Shown here one piece after another: positions 10,475 to 19,092 of a stretch of DNA of 64,000 nt. The notes below the pieces were generated by a model, which was not told the origin of the DNA, made no database searches, and was given only the letters and a program-made list of their open reading frames with translations. Positions within the stretch are counted from its first letter, which is position 1. The number at the start of each line of letters is the position of its first letter. The stretch is taken from positions 8,096,501-8,160,500 of the forward strand of contig NZ_JAUSZD010000002.1 in the NCBI RefSeq assembly GCF_030817275.1, written 5' to 3'. The translations under genes and the position numbers were made by a program. The DNA is from Paenibacillus sp. V4I7 (GTDB lineage: Bacteria > Bacillota > Bacilli > Paenibacillales > NBRC-103111).

Positions 10475-11674
10475 TTAGAATGATGGCAAGCGTTTGGCGG
10501 GAATGGAACAATGGACGACAGTACCTTGACCTAATGTGGAACTCACCTGAAGTGTACCTTGCAGAGCAAATATGCGTTCCTGCATGGCGTTGATACCAAA
10601 GCCAACTTTCAGCTGCTCCGTACCGATGCCATCGTCCTCAATGCGAATGTCGACTAAATCATCGGAGTAAGTGAGTGTAACTTCTACGGTGGAAGCCCGG
10701 CCATGCCGTTTGGCATTGGTTAGTGATTCCTGCAGGCAGCGAATGAGTGAAAGTTTGGTTTGTTTCGGAATGTCGAATTCCTCGCCTACGGTCGTGAATC
10801 GGATTTGGGTCCCGGTATGAAGGGCAAATTCGTTGGCCAGTCTCGTCAATTGCTGGGAGAGCAGCATATCGCCCTCGGGGACCATCTGATGAATGCTGCG
10901 GCGTACTTCTTCGAGTCCATTGCGGGTTACACTACGCAGGACATCCAGCTTTTCTTTGGCTTTGTCTGGTGCTGTTTCGATCAGGTAGGACACAGCGTCC
11001 ATCCCCATGATGACGGAAGTAAACGTATGCCCCACTGTATCATGTAATTCACGAGCCATCCGGTTGCGCTCCTCAAGCAGTGTAAGCTGTTCGATTTGGT
11101 TGGCGTACTGCTCTAATGCGTTATTTTGCTCATGGATTAAACGATACTGACGTTGGTTCTCGGCTAAAAGCTTTTCGGTCTTCTCATTCGAAGTCACAAC
11201 CCGTTGTAAGCTAAGGCCAATGGCAAAGAACAGCACAGCATTTAAGATAATGCTAAATAATTGGCCAACCCCCATCCCGCTATGCAGGATGAAAAAATAC
11301 TCTAAAGGCATAGCCACCATAAATATGGGAGCGGTCCACCAAGCATTTTTTCGGTCGGTGAGGAATCCAATAACCATTAATGGGCAATTAATAGTAAGGT
11401 ACGCATCCTGCTGCATCCATGAAAGATAGATTTGTAGAGGGATACCTGTCAGCAGCACGGCAATCGGATAGAAAGTTGAGTTGATGTAGTTCGGTCTCCA
11501 GAATAGAAATGGAACGCCATAGGACAGGAGGATGGCCAATATCGTTTGGATGGTGGCAGTTAGTTCATGCTCATGCATATGGAGAAGCGCATAAAGTAAG
11601 CCAAGCAGCGTAGAACCAGTCAAGACGATAAACAGGGACCACTCCACACCGTGCCAAGGTCTTCTTTGAATCAT
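10475..11674 (-). CDS. Sensor histidine kinase (HisKA_3 type)
   Basis: A 399-residue kinase. The first about 160 residues form several membrane segments (about five or six) with hardly any extracytoplasmic loop, so it probably senses the membrane or an intramembrane signal. A coiled linker follows (about 165-200). The phosphoacceptor is H211 in RMARELHDTVGHT, and the ATP-binding domain ends with DDGIGTEQLKVGFGINAMQERI. This is the NarX/DesK/LiaS class that partners NarL-type regulators, consistent with the regulator gene just downstream. The ATG at 11674 has a GGAG ribosome site. The ligand is unknown. Confidence 0.9.
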   Translation of the reverse strand: MIQRRPWHGVEWSLFIVLTGSTLLGLLYALLHMHEHELTATIQTILAILLSYGVPFLFWRPNYINSTFYPIAVLLTGIPLQIYLSWMQQDAYLTINCPLMVIGFLTDRKNAWWTAPIFMVAMPLEYFFILHSGMGVGQLFSIILNAVLFFAIGLSLQRVVTSNEKTEKLLAENQRQYRLIHEQNNALEQYANQIEQLTLLEERNRMARELHDTVGHTFTSVIMGMDAVSYLIETAPDKAKEKLDVLRSVTRNGLEEVRRSIHQMVPEGDMLLSQQLTRLANEFALHTGTQIRFTTVGEEFDIPKQTKLSLIRCLQESLTNAKRHGRASTVEVTLTYSDDLVDIRIEDDGIGTEQLKVGFGINAMQERIFALQGTLQVSSTLGQGTVVHCSIPAKRLPSF

Positions 11675-11694
11675 AAAAGGACTCCTTTACACAA

Positions 11695-11708
11695 GATCTT
11701 ATAAGATC
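11695..11708. promoter_or_regulatory. 14-bp perfect palindrome between kinase and ABC genes
   Basis: GATCTTATAAGATC is perfectly self-complementary and lies about 20 bp upstream of the kinase start, in the 203-bp divergent region. It is a candidate regulator-binding site; no matching motif is known to me. Confidence 0.35.
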
Positions 11709-11877
11709 ATTGTACATAAAAACAGGAAAAAGCCATAGTGAGTGCAGTCATATAGGTTAGGTGATGGTTTGTGACCTTACTCTATGACTATACTATTCTT
11801 AGGAGGATTACTAGGCAAAGCGGTTCAGGTAGGGTAGCATTGGGTTATATTGGTTAAAAGTTAGGGGAGTGTTAAGG

Positions 11878-12813
11878 ATGACGGCAACAACAGATGCCAT
11901 TACACCGATAGTAAAAATCGATCAAATTACAAAACGAATCGGTTCTAAGACGATTATTGATAAATTAAGCTTTGAGGTGCCGCGGGGCGAGGTGTTTGGG
12001 TTTCTCGGACCGAACGGAGCGGGAAAAACGACAACCATCCGGATGATGGTCGGACTCATGTCGATCACGGAAGGGGATATACGGATTGGCGGGTATTCGA
12101 TACGTACCCATTTTGAGCAAGCGATTCGTCATGTTGGCGCTATTGTGGAAAATCCGGAAATGTACAAGTTTCTGAGCGGTTATCATAATTTGGTTCATTA
12201 CGCGAGAATGTTCCCGGGCATTGAGGAAGACCGAATTCATGAGGTCATTGATCTTGTTGGTATGGAAAATAGAATCCATGACAAGGTCAAAACGTACTCC
12301 CTCGGTATGCGCCAAAGGCTTGGAATTGCCCAAGCCTTGCTGCATAAGCCGTCGGTACTAATCCTCGACGAGCCTACCAACGGGCTGGATCCAGCTGGTA
12401 TTCGAGAACTGCGTGATCATTTGCGGAAGCTTACCCGGGAGGATGGAATCTCAGTCATCGTGTCCAGTCACTTACTTTCGGAGATGGAGTTGATGTGCGA
12501 TCGTGTCGCCATTATTCAGAACGGGAAGCTGGTGGACGTCAGACTGATTAAAGAGTTTGGTCAGGCGGATGGCAAGCAGCAGGTGGCTTTTGAGGTGGCA
12601 TCGATGGATCAAGCTTTGACATTAGCAGCAGAACACGGAGCACAAGTGAATGTAGCTGGGGATGACCTTATCATGAATCTCGATAAACAAGAAACCGCTG
12701 CGTGGAACAAAAGGTTCGTAGAGGCAGGGATTGCGGTCTACGGCATCCGAGCGGCTACCAAATCCCTGGAAGATCAATTTTTAGAGATGACGGGAAGTGA
12801 TCCGATTGCTTAA
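11878..12813 (+). CDS. ABC transporter ATP-binding protein (BcrA/CcmA-type exporter)
   Basis: A 311-residue ATPase. The Walker A motif is GPNGAGKTT, the signature YSLGMRQRLGIAQALL, and Walker B LILDEPTNGLD, followed by an H-loop in SSHLLSEME. A C-terminal about 80-residue domain ends it, as in drug- and bacitracin-exporter ATPases. The start is ATG 11878 with AGGGGAG 8 bases upstream; a GTG at 11869 lies inside that ribosome site and is rejected. The permease gene overlaps its end by 17 bp. It is divergent from the kinase/regulator pair, which suggests regulation by that pair. The substrate is unknown; antibiotic or cell-wall stress is an inference from the family. Confidence 0.92.
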   Translation: MTATTDAITPIVKIDQITKRIGSKTIIDKLSFEVPRGEVFGFLGPNGAGKTTTIRMMVGLMSITEGDIRIGGYSIRTHFEQAIRHVGAIVENPEMYKFLSGYHNLVHYARMFPGIEEDRIHEVIDLVGMENRIHDKVKTYSLGMRQRLGIAQALLHKPSVLILDEPTNGLDPAGIRELRDHLRKLTREDGISVIVSSHLLSEMELMCDRVAIIQNGKLVDVRLIKEFGQADGKQQVAFEVASMDQALTLAAEHGAQVNVAGDDLIMNLDKQETAAWNKRFVEAGIAVYGIRAATKSLEDQFLEMTGSDPIA

Positions 12814-13741
12814 TCTAATTCGAAATGAACATATGAAAATTTATCGTAGGCTGCGAACTTGGATTCTAGGTGGATTATTGATTGCTATTGTCGTATTAGC
12901 TGCGCTGTTTTCACATTCGGGCTATAAAGCAAATGAAGACTGGAAGACCAGAGCAGCGGAATCGATTGAGCACAATCAGAAAGAACTGGAAAATCAGGAT
13001 GTGCCGGCCAAATTTAGAGAGCAGATGAGGGAGGACATAGCACTCCAGCAGTACATGTTGGATCATAATTACCCTCCGACAGATAACACGTTATGGGGTG
13101 GCACCTTAAGTGCAGCGGGATTAATCATCATGGTTACATTATTTACCGTAATCATTGCCGGAGATATGGTCGCTGGTGAGTTTACATGGGGGACGATCAA
13201 ACTGCTGCTCATTCGTCCTGCCAATCGAGCGAAGATTCTCTTATCAAAGTATCTAACAACGCTTCTGTTTGCAGCTACTCTGCTGATTGTGATGTTTATT
13301 ACTTCTTTGATTGTGAACGGGTTCCTCTACGGATTTCAGAGTCTAAGCCTTCCACACCTAACTGTAAATGCAGCAGGACAAGTTCAGGAAGAGAGTATGC
13401 TGGTGTATGTGTTTGCAACCTATGGACTAAAGTTAATCGAACTCGTCATGATCGTGACGATGGCCTTTATGATCTCGACCGTATTTCGCAGCTCTTCCCT
13501 AGCCATTGGACTTAGTATTTTCATCATGTTCGCGGGGCAAATTATTACGATATTGCTGCTGAGATACAGCTGGGGCAAATATTTTTTATTCGCCAATACC
13601 GATCTCACTCCCTACTTAGTGGGGCAGCCGCTGGCGGAAGGGATGACGCTTGGTTTCTCTATAACCGTGCTGCTCTTCTATTTCTTATTGTTTAATGTAC
13701 TCTCATGGGAAATATTCCGTAGACGTGATGTAGCCGCCTGA
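12797..13741 (+). CDS. ABC-2 family transporter permease
   Basis: A 314-residue membrane partner of the preceding ATPase. It has a first membrane segment near residues 20-40, then an extracytoplasmic Lys/Glu-rich loop (about 45-95) and five further segments, as in ABC-2 family permeases (GDMVAGEFTWGTIKLLLIRPANR is characteristic). The start is taken as GTG 12797, overlapping the ATPase gene by 17 bp. A TTG at 12806 is an alternative with a better ribosome site. Translation is probably coupled. A terminator follows. Confidence 0.88.
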   Translation: MIRLLNLIRNEHMKIYRRLRTWILGGLLIAIVVLAALFSHSGYKANEDWKTRAAESIEHNQKELENQDVPAKFREQMREDIALQQYMLDHNYPPTDNTLWGGTLSAAGLIIMVTLFTVIIAGDMVAGEFTWGTIKLLLIRPANRAKILLSKYLTTLLFAATLLIVMFITSLIVNGFLYGFQSLSLPHLTVNAAGQVQEESMLVYVFATYGLKLIELVMIVTMAFMISTVFRSSSLAIGLSIFIMFAGQIITILLLRYSWGKYFLFANTDLTPYLVGQPLAEGMTLGFSITVLLFYFLLFNVLSWEIFRRRDVAA

Positions 13742-13772
13742 TTATCGGGTGGTCCAGAGACTAACGGATACC

Positions 13773-13817
13773 AAAAAGGACGACTCCTAGGTAATGAACC
13801 TTTGGAATCGTCCTTTT
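13773..13817. terminator. Bidirectional terminator after ABC permease
   Basis: AAAAAGGACGA...TCC (left arm from 13773) pairs with GGA...TCGTCCTTTT (to 13817) between the convergent permease and HAD genes. Confidence 0.75.
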
Positions 13818-13818
13818 C

Positions 13819-14553
13819 TCATTTTTGAATATACGCGTGGATGGTATCAGGAACTTCCTTCAAGGAGTTCAACTGGTAGAACGCCCCTTTAGGAGTGATG
13901 TCAATGGTTCCTGTGTTGTACTCCCAGTCCTGCTGTACAGGAATGTGTATCGAGTGGATACCTGCATGCAGCGCAGGCAGTACATCCGTCTTGATCGAGT
14001 TGCCGATCATCCATGTGTGGTTGCGATCAAAACGCTGTTCGTTCATGATTGTTTCCATATATTCTCTTGTCTTATGCACCGTAACAAAGATGCGATCATC
14101 AAAATAGGTGTCTAAGCTCAAATCTTTCACTTTTTTCATTTGGATAGATGCATCGCCACCTGTATATAGGAACAGTCGATGTCCGGCTTGCTTAAGATGA
14201 TCAAGTGTTTCGTTCATAAGCGGATAAGGCTCTGCCGTGTATTCATAAACAGTGTGGCCTAATTGCAACAACCATGATTCTTCTTTTACATTAGTTGGAC
14301 GGTTATACTGTGAGGCGAACCATTGGTACGTCTCAACAAATGATTTGGGAAAACGATCCGGCATAAAGCCATGAATGTGAATGCCAGCGAGATCGATTTG
14401 AAGCTGCTTCTGCTTGATGTCCTGCGCGTTAAGTCCGTGCCCGGAATACCAAGTAAGCATAAGATCGATAAATTGGTCAATCACGAAGTCAAAATATCTA
14501 TTACAATGCACCAACGTATCATCAAGATCAAAAAGTATCGTCTGTTCTCTCAT
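13819..14553 (-). CDS. HAD-family hydrolase (probable phosphatase)
   Basis: A 244-residue haloacid dehalogenase-fold enzyme. Motif I is LFDLDDTL (nucleophile D9, acid D11), motif II is LFLYTGG near residue 135, and motif IV is MIGNSIKTDVLPALHAG. An alpha-helical cap lies between motifs I and II. The family (YjjG-like) dephosphorylates nucleotides or other small phosphates; the substrate here is not evident. It is a single gene, convergent with the ABC permease, with the bactofilin gene 79 bp upstream in the same direction. Confidence 0.85.
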   Translation of the reverse strand: MREQTILFDLDDTLVHCNRYFDFVIDQFIDLMLTWYSGHGLNAQDIKQKQLQIDLAGIHIHGFMPDRFPKSFVETYQWFASQYNRPTNVKEESWLLQLGHTVYEYTAEPYPLMNETLDHLKQAGHRLFLYTGGDASIQMKKVKDLSLDTYFDDRIFVTVHKTREYMETIMNEQRFDRNHTWMIGNSIKTDVLPALHAGIHSIHIPVQQDWEYNTGTIDITPKGAFYQLNSLKEVPDTIHAYIQK

Positions 14554-14632
14554 AGGCCCTATCTCCTGTATCAGTTAGAAATGAATTTCCAACTATTATA
14601 TCATGCGCCTTGCCCCAAGCCTAGGAATGACC

Positions 14633-15085
14633 TTACATAGCCACTGTATTCCCCTTAAATGCTCCATTTGCGGATGAGGCAGGTTTATTCCCATTCTCTT
14701 GCTCACCGTTTTGCAGAGGAGCAGCTGTTGGTGTTTTCGAGTCCATTTTACTGTTTCCTTGAAATAGACCACCTTCTTCAATGATAAAGGAAGCCGCGCT
14801 GATATTGCCTTGAAGGGAACCCGTAGAAGTAATTGTCAGCTTGCCCTTGGTTATGATGTTACCCTGCACACTTCCGGCCAGTACAACGTCTCTTGCAGAA
14901 ATATTGGATTTTACAACGCCATTTTCTCCTATGATAACATCTCCTGCGCATTCGATATCACCTGTAATGCTGCCTTCGATGCGAATGCTTGCTTCTGACT
15001 TGATACGGCCTTCAAAGGTTGTTCCTTCTCCAATCAAAGTATCGGTTGTATTCGGATTCATGAAGTCTTTCTTTTTCTTAAACAT
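14633..15085 (-). CDS. Bactofilin (polymer-forming cytoskeletal protein)
   Basis: A 150-residue bactofilin. The central domain of short beta-helix repeats is clear: IRIEGSITGDIECAGDVIIGENGVVKSNISARDVVLAGSVQGNI, with valine/isoleucine-glycine spacing about every 17 residues. Disordered tails flank it, and the C-terminal tail is rich in Ala, Asn and Gly. Bactofilins polymerise under the membrane without nucleotide. It follows the M23 peptidase gene by 5 bp, a pairing seen in many bacteria where the bactofilin positions the wall enzyme. Confidence 0.9.
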   Translation of the reverse strand: MFKKKKDFMNPNTTDTLIGEGTTFEGRIKSEASIRIEGSITGDIECAGDVIIGENGVVKSNISARDVVLAGSVQGNIITKGKLTITSTGSLQGNISAASFIIEEGGLFQGNSKMDSKTPTAAPLQNGEQENGNKPASSANGAFKGNTVAM

Positions 15086-15090
15086 GGTGG

Positions 15091-16122
15091 TTATTCATCC
15101 TTTCGAATTGATTTGAGATAAGGTTTGGGATCGATGCTTTCCCCATTTTTGAGTACTTCATAGTGCAGATGAGGTCCAGTACTGCGTCCCGTGGAGCCGA
15201 CTAGGCCTATAGAACTACCTTTTTCCACAGAATCTCCCTTATTCACTAAAATTTTATTTAAATGCATGTACCAAGTGCGCAATCCCTTGGAATGCTCGAT
15301 GACGATATTGTTGCCGTGGAACATATCCTTCCCCGTACTGATGACTTTGCCATCTGCGGTTGCATAGACAGGATCATTCTCACGGGCACCGAAATCAATG
15401 CCGGAATGAAAGCTGGGACGATGCGTAAAAGGATCCCTACGGTAACCGAACGTTGATGTGACGACCTTTGTGGTTGTCGGCCACAGGGTTGGGGTAATGC
15501 GAAGCAAATGCTGTTTATCGGCAACCTTTTGCTTCGTTGCGGTTAAGTTGGTTTGCAGTTCTTTCACTTCGCTGTTAAGTGCCGTGAAGGAAGCTAACGT
15601 CTTCTCACCAAGCTTTATAATGTCTTCCTGGGAAGCTGGATTAGGACTTCCGCCAATGCCGCTATCAAGGGTAGGGAGCTTTGCATCTGCATCCGCAGGT
15701 TTATCCTGTTTGCTGGATGACGTGCTGGCAACAGCTGTGCCGGTTGTGTTGGCGTCGATCCCGGCAATCGCTTTGAGATCATTTTCGAATTTCTTCATCT
15801 CTTCGACTTGTGTTTTCATTTGTTCGGCTTGCTGAGACAGTTGAATAACCTCATTCTGTAATTGTTCGATGGCCTTGTCCTTGGAATTTAATGCAGCACT
15901 CCATTGCTGGTTAGCTCCTGTTAGCTTAGTTTGCAAAGCGCTAGCCTTTTTCAAGGTATTTGCATGCATCACATACGTGATTATAGAAATAAGCAATAGC
16001 ACCGAAAGGCATGCTGCAGCGATATAAGCGAATAAATGGGGAATACGAAACCTGACGACCGATTGATTGGCATCTGGAATGATGACTAGCGTCAGTTTTT
16101 TGGGTTTCCAGTTGAGCTTCAT
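15091..16122 (-). CDS. Membrane-anchored M23 peptidoglycan endopeptidase
   Basis: A 343-residue protein with one N-terminal membrane segment (about residues 30-52, FAYIAAACLSVLLLISIITYV), an extracytoplasmic coiled coil (about 55-115), a Ser/Ala-rich linker, and a C-terminal LytM/M23 domain. Zinc ligands are in FHSGIDFGA (H and D) and HLHYEV. M23 domains cut the peptide cross-links of the cell wall; the complete ligand set suggests it is active. It is cotranscribed with the bactofilin gene 5 bp downstream and divergent from the ParM-like gene. Confidence 0.92.
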   Translation of the reverse strand: MKLNWKPKKLTLVIIPDANQSVVRFRIPHLFAYIAAACLSVLLLISIITYVMHANTLKKASALQTKLTGANQQWSAALNSKDKAIEQLQNEVIQLSQQAEQMKTQVEEMKKFENDLKAIAGIDANTTGTAVASTSSSKQDKPADADAKLPTLDSGIGGSPNPASQEDIIKLGEKTLASFTALNSEVKELQTNLTATKQKVADKQHLLRITPTLWPTTTKVVTSTFGYRRDPFTHRPSFHSGIDFGARENDPVYATADGKVISTGKDMFHGNNIVIEHSKGLRTWYMHLNKILVNKGDSVEKGSSIGLVGSTGRSTGPHLHYEVLKNGESIDPKPYLKSIRKDE

Positions 16123-16322
16123 AAAGGCTTAATTGTCTCCTGTCGTGGTTGAATTTGGTAAAGTTCATATTCCTGTACTTCATTCGTCATATTCTGATAA
16201 AAACCTTCCTAATACCTACTGGTCCTATAAAAAATGAGTCGAAAGTAGGAAGGAATACTGTCGGATTTAATCGAATGTACTTAACAAATACAGGAAGTTG
16301 TAGATATGGAGTGTAGCCACTA

Positions 16323-17414
16323 ATGATAAAGCTTGCAGGTATCGATATAGGGAACGATAGTATTAAACTGGTGCTGGATGGTTCTAGAGAACCGTTAGTG
16401 ATCCCGAATATCATTGCGCCGGGATACGAAAGACATATCTTGCAGGAAGAGGATACACCGTTGAAAGCGCTGGACGTGATGATTTACAGCCCATCCCTTT
16501 CACAAAGAAATCAACGTTATTTCGTCGGACAACTTGCTTTGGAACACGAAGATAACCTAGAGCTTGAAGACACAGATAATAAGGCGATATCGGATCAATC
16601 CCTTATTGTTGCGCTTACTGCATTAGCTTATCAAGGTCTCACCAACCAAGCATTTAATGCTGGGTACGGAAATGCAGACGAAGTCGAATATACGCTTGGA
16701 ACCGGTTTGCCTGTGCGTGCGTTTGCGAAGTTCAACCAGCAATTCGAGCAGAGACTTCTTGGTGAGCATGAAGTGACATTTCTATCCACTCCACAATTCC
16801 AAAACCGCAAGATTAAAGTATCGGTTCGCAAGGTTGCAGTCTCCATTGAAGGGGCGGCCGCAATGTTCCATTTGGCTACGCACGACAGCTTGCAAGTCAA
16901 GGATGAGGAGATTTACAACGGCTGCATCGGCGTTTGCGAGATCGGTGCGCTGACAACTGATTTTCCTGTTATCAAACGGATGGCCATTGACAATCACTTC
17001 AGCCATGGCGAGCAAATTGGTATCGCTACCTATTTGGATGCCGTCATTCGCGATGTCGAAGATGCTTACGGCTACGTCTTTCCAAGCCGTGCGAAGCTGG
17101 TGCAGCGAGTGAAGAATCGTGAATTTACGATTCAACTCCTTGGCGAAGGGCAAGTCGATATTCGACCGATCGTGGATCAGCATTTCCGCCGTGCGGCTTT
17201 GCGTATGATCGAGATGATCAAAAAGCGCTGGCGCAAATATCCCGATATTCAATGCTTCTATGTGATTGGTGGAGGGGCATCAGCCCTGAAACCTTATATC
17301 CAAGAAGCAGCAGGGTCGTTAAAATTGCGATTCGCGAACGAAAGCGAATATCTAAATATGTATGGCTACTTGAAAGTGGCCAAAAGTCGGTTAAGCCAGT
17401 CAGTTCCTGTTTAA
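16323..17414 (+). CDS. ParM/StbA-like actin-family ATPase
   Basis: A 363-residue actin-fold protein. The phosphate-1 loop is LAGIDIGNDSIKLV at the N terminus, the phosphate-2 region is around GVCEIGALTTDF, and the adenosine loop is VIGGGASALKPYI near residue 312. It is the size of plasmid-segregation ParM proteins but stands alone on what looks like chromosome. No ParR-like adaptor or parC repeats follow it; a terminator does. Chromosomal ParM-like genes are known in Paenibacillus and clostridia with undefined roles. It is divergent from the M23/bactofilin pair, so a cytoskeletal or morphogenetic link is possible. Confidence 0.8.
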   Translation: MIKLAGIDIGNDSIKLVLDGSREPLVIPNIIAPGYERHILQEEDTPLKALDVMIYSPSLSQRNQRYFVGQLALEHEDNLELEDTDNKAISDQSLIVALTALAYQGLTNQAFNAGYGNADEVEYTLGTGLPVRAFAKFNQQFEQRLLGEHEVTFLSTPQFQNRKIKVSVRKVAVSIEGAAAMFHLATHDSLQVKDEEIYNGCIGVCEIGALTTDFPVIKRMAIDNHFSHGEQIGIATYLDAVIRDVEDAYGYVFPSRAKLVQRVKNREFTIQLLGEGQVDIRPIVDQHFRRAALRMIEMIKKRWRKYPDIQCFYVIGGGASALKPYIQEAAGSLKLRFANESEYLNMYGYLKVAKSRLSQSVPV

Positions 17415-17422
17415 TCCTCACA

Positions 17423-17450
17423 AGCACCTGCTAATATGCGGTGCTTTTTT
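17423..17450 (+). terminator. Intrinsic terminator after ParM-like gene
   Basis: AGCACC and GGTGCT pair across an 11-base loop and are followed by seven T residues. Confidence 0.8.
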
Positions 17451-17469
17451 TCGTGCTTTTATGCCAAAG

Positions 17470-18840
17470 TCATTTGCTGGCTTCTGCTTGCTTCAACAGG
17501 CTCACCTCCATGTAAGTTGTCCAGGCTGTCAAGAACAGACAACAGCCAAAGCATATCGCGCAGATCGTTCCAATAATCGGCTTATACGGGCTGAACATGA
17601 GTCCGATAAGCACAAAAATAGCCGAGAAGACCATCAGTATATTTCCTCCCCAGAGCCAATGATTATAAGTTAAGCGTTGGCTTACTTTAGACACTTTCCG
17701 AGAGGGGTTCATCTCTGGGTCTGTCCCGCCAGAGGAAGGAGAACGGTTGGAAGGATTTTTTCTCTGCTTCCTCCATGCGGCGAAGACAAGAATTCCCATG
17801 ACCAAAGGTTGATAGCCAAGAACGATAACGGGAGAGCTGTAGTTCGAGAACGATAGAAGTTCTGTTATGCTTTTGAACGATAAGTAGGTGGTCATGGCCA
17901 TGAGTAGAGCGACTGGCTTGTTAATGGTCGGATAGTTTCGTTCATTACGGAACGAACTGATTCCTAAGAGGAGTGCCAAATAGATCACAACGAATTTGCA
18001 AGTGACTGTTGGGAACCAGATCATTAGCATAATGATATCTACTCGATCGAGAAAGTCGGTGACATGAATCGTTTGGACTAAATTGTAAGATGGATATAAG
18101 AAATTTCCCGGCATCTTTGGCCCGAGTACGACGAGTATGGAGAAGATGACAAGTGTGAGAAGGAAAACACCAAGCAGTGATCCATGACGAATAGAGGATC
18201 GGACTTGATTGGCGTTGTACACCGTATGAAGAAAGGCGCCAAGAATGAAAATATCGCCAACACTCCCGATCGTCAGCAAGTTACTAGCGGCCACATGCTG
18301 CAGCGGCGCCGTCAGGACAGGCGTTACGAGACGAAGATAAAATTCGTTAGATAGCAGCAGAGGCATGCTCAGAATGGTAATGACGAAAAGTGGGTAGAAC
18401 AGATCATTCACGCGAGCAATGACTTCTATGCTGGTTTTTCCGAAGTAAATAAGTAAGAAACAAGTCAGTAAAATTAAAATCTCCACTGGTGTGTAATGAA
18501 GAAGAAGTGTAGTACTGAATCGTGAAACGGCAGAAATGTCACGAATAACGATCTGCCAGAAGTGAAACAAGATGAACAGATTGACAACGGTGCCTCCCCA
18601 CCTGCCAAGTGCCTCTTTGGAAATCTCAAAAATATTTTTCTGGGGATAGATTCTCGTCATGAAACCAAAAAAGCTAGCAATCCCGAATAAATAGAATACA
18701 GCTAGTAAGTAACTGAACCAGGCATCCATCTGGCTGATACGGACAAGTACATTTTGCAAGGTGAGGATGCCTCCGCTTGTGATAATAGAAGAAGCTATCC
18801 ATGAAAGCTGACGCTGGTTAATCACTTGCTTACTATCCAT
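17470..18840 (-). CDS. GerAB-family spore germinant receptor permease, C-terminally extended
   Basis: A 456-residue integral membrane subunit of a germinant receptor (APC-type fold, about ten helices in the first 365 residues). It begins QVINQRQLSWIASSIITSGGI, typical of GerAB/GerKB. The family is usually about 365 residues. Here a hydrophilic Ser/Lys/Pro linker (about 370-400) leads to two extra hydrophobic segments (about 403-425 and 428-448). It is the last gene of the gerAA-gerAC-small protein-gerAB operon, 15 bp after the small gene. In the family this subunit binds the nutrient germinant; which one is unknown. Confidence 0.9.
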   Translation of the reverse strand: MDSKQVINQRQLSWIASSIITSGGILTLQNVLVRISQMDAWFSYLLAVFYLFGIASFFGFMTRIYPQKNIFEISKEALGRWGGTVVNLFILFHFWQIVIRDISAVSRFSTTLLLHYTPVEILILLTCFLLIYFGKTSIEVIARVNDLFYPLFVITILSMPLLLSNEFYLRLVTPVLTAPLQHVAASNLLTIGSVGDIFILGAFLHTVYNANQVRSSIRHGSLLGVFLLTLVIFSILVVLGPKMPGNFLYPSYNLVQTIHVTDFLDRVDIIMLMIWFPTVTCKFVVIYLALLLGISSFRNERNYPTINKPVALLMAMTTYLSFKSITELLSFSNYSSPVIVLGYQPLVMGILVFAAWRKQRKNPSNRSPSSGGTDPEMNPSRKVSKVSQRLTYNHWLWGGNILMVFSAIFVLIGLMFSPYKPIIGTICAICFGCCLFLTAWTTYMEVSLLKQAEASK

Positions 18841-18855
18841 GGTGAGACCACCTTT

Positions 18856-19089
18856 TCATTTGATACCCAAGACACGGACTAGCCAGGGGGAGACTGTATG
18901 AATGAAGAAACGTGAAGGCATCGGTATGTTCCAATGCAAGTGTTTACTGATAAAGAGACCCACGATGAGAAAAGTAATGAGTCCATAGGTCATCTTTACA
19001 GCGTTTTTTTCTTGCTTCAGCATCCTACGATCGATAATTAGGGAGACAGCCAGCGTGAAAAGAAAACTGAGCATGAAGATGCCATTCAT
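18856..19089 (-). CDS. Small two-helix membrane protein of the germination operon (GerD-type subunit)
   Basis: A 77-residue protein with two membrane segments (about 3-20 and 33-52). It lies between the gerAC- and gerAB-type genes with gaps of 3 and 15 bp. Small two-helix D subunits are encoded in or next to several gerA-family operons in Bacillus species, where they modulate receptor function; this protein fits by size, topology and position. It has no catalytic motif. The assignment is from context. Confidence 0.65.
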   Translation of the reverse strand: MNGIFMLSFLFTLAVSLIIDRRMLKQEKNAVKMTYGLITFLIVGLFISKHLHWNIPMPSRFFIHTVSPWLVRVLGIK

Positions 19090-19092
19090 GGT

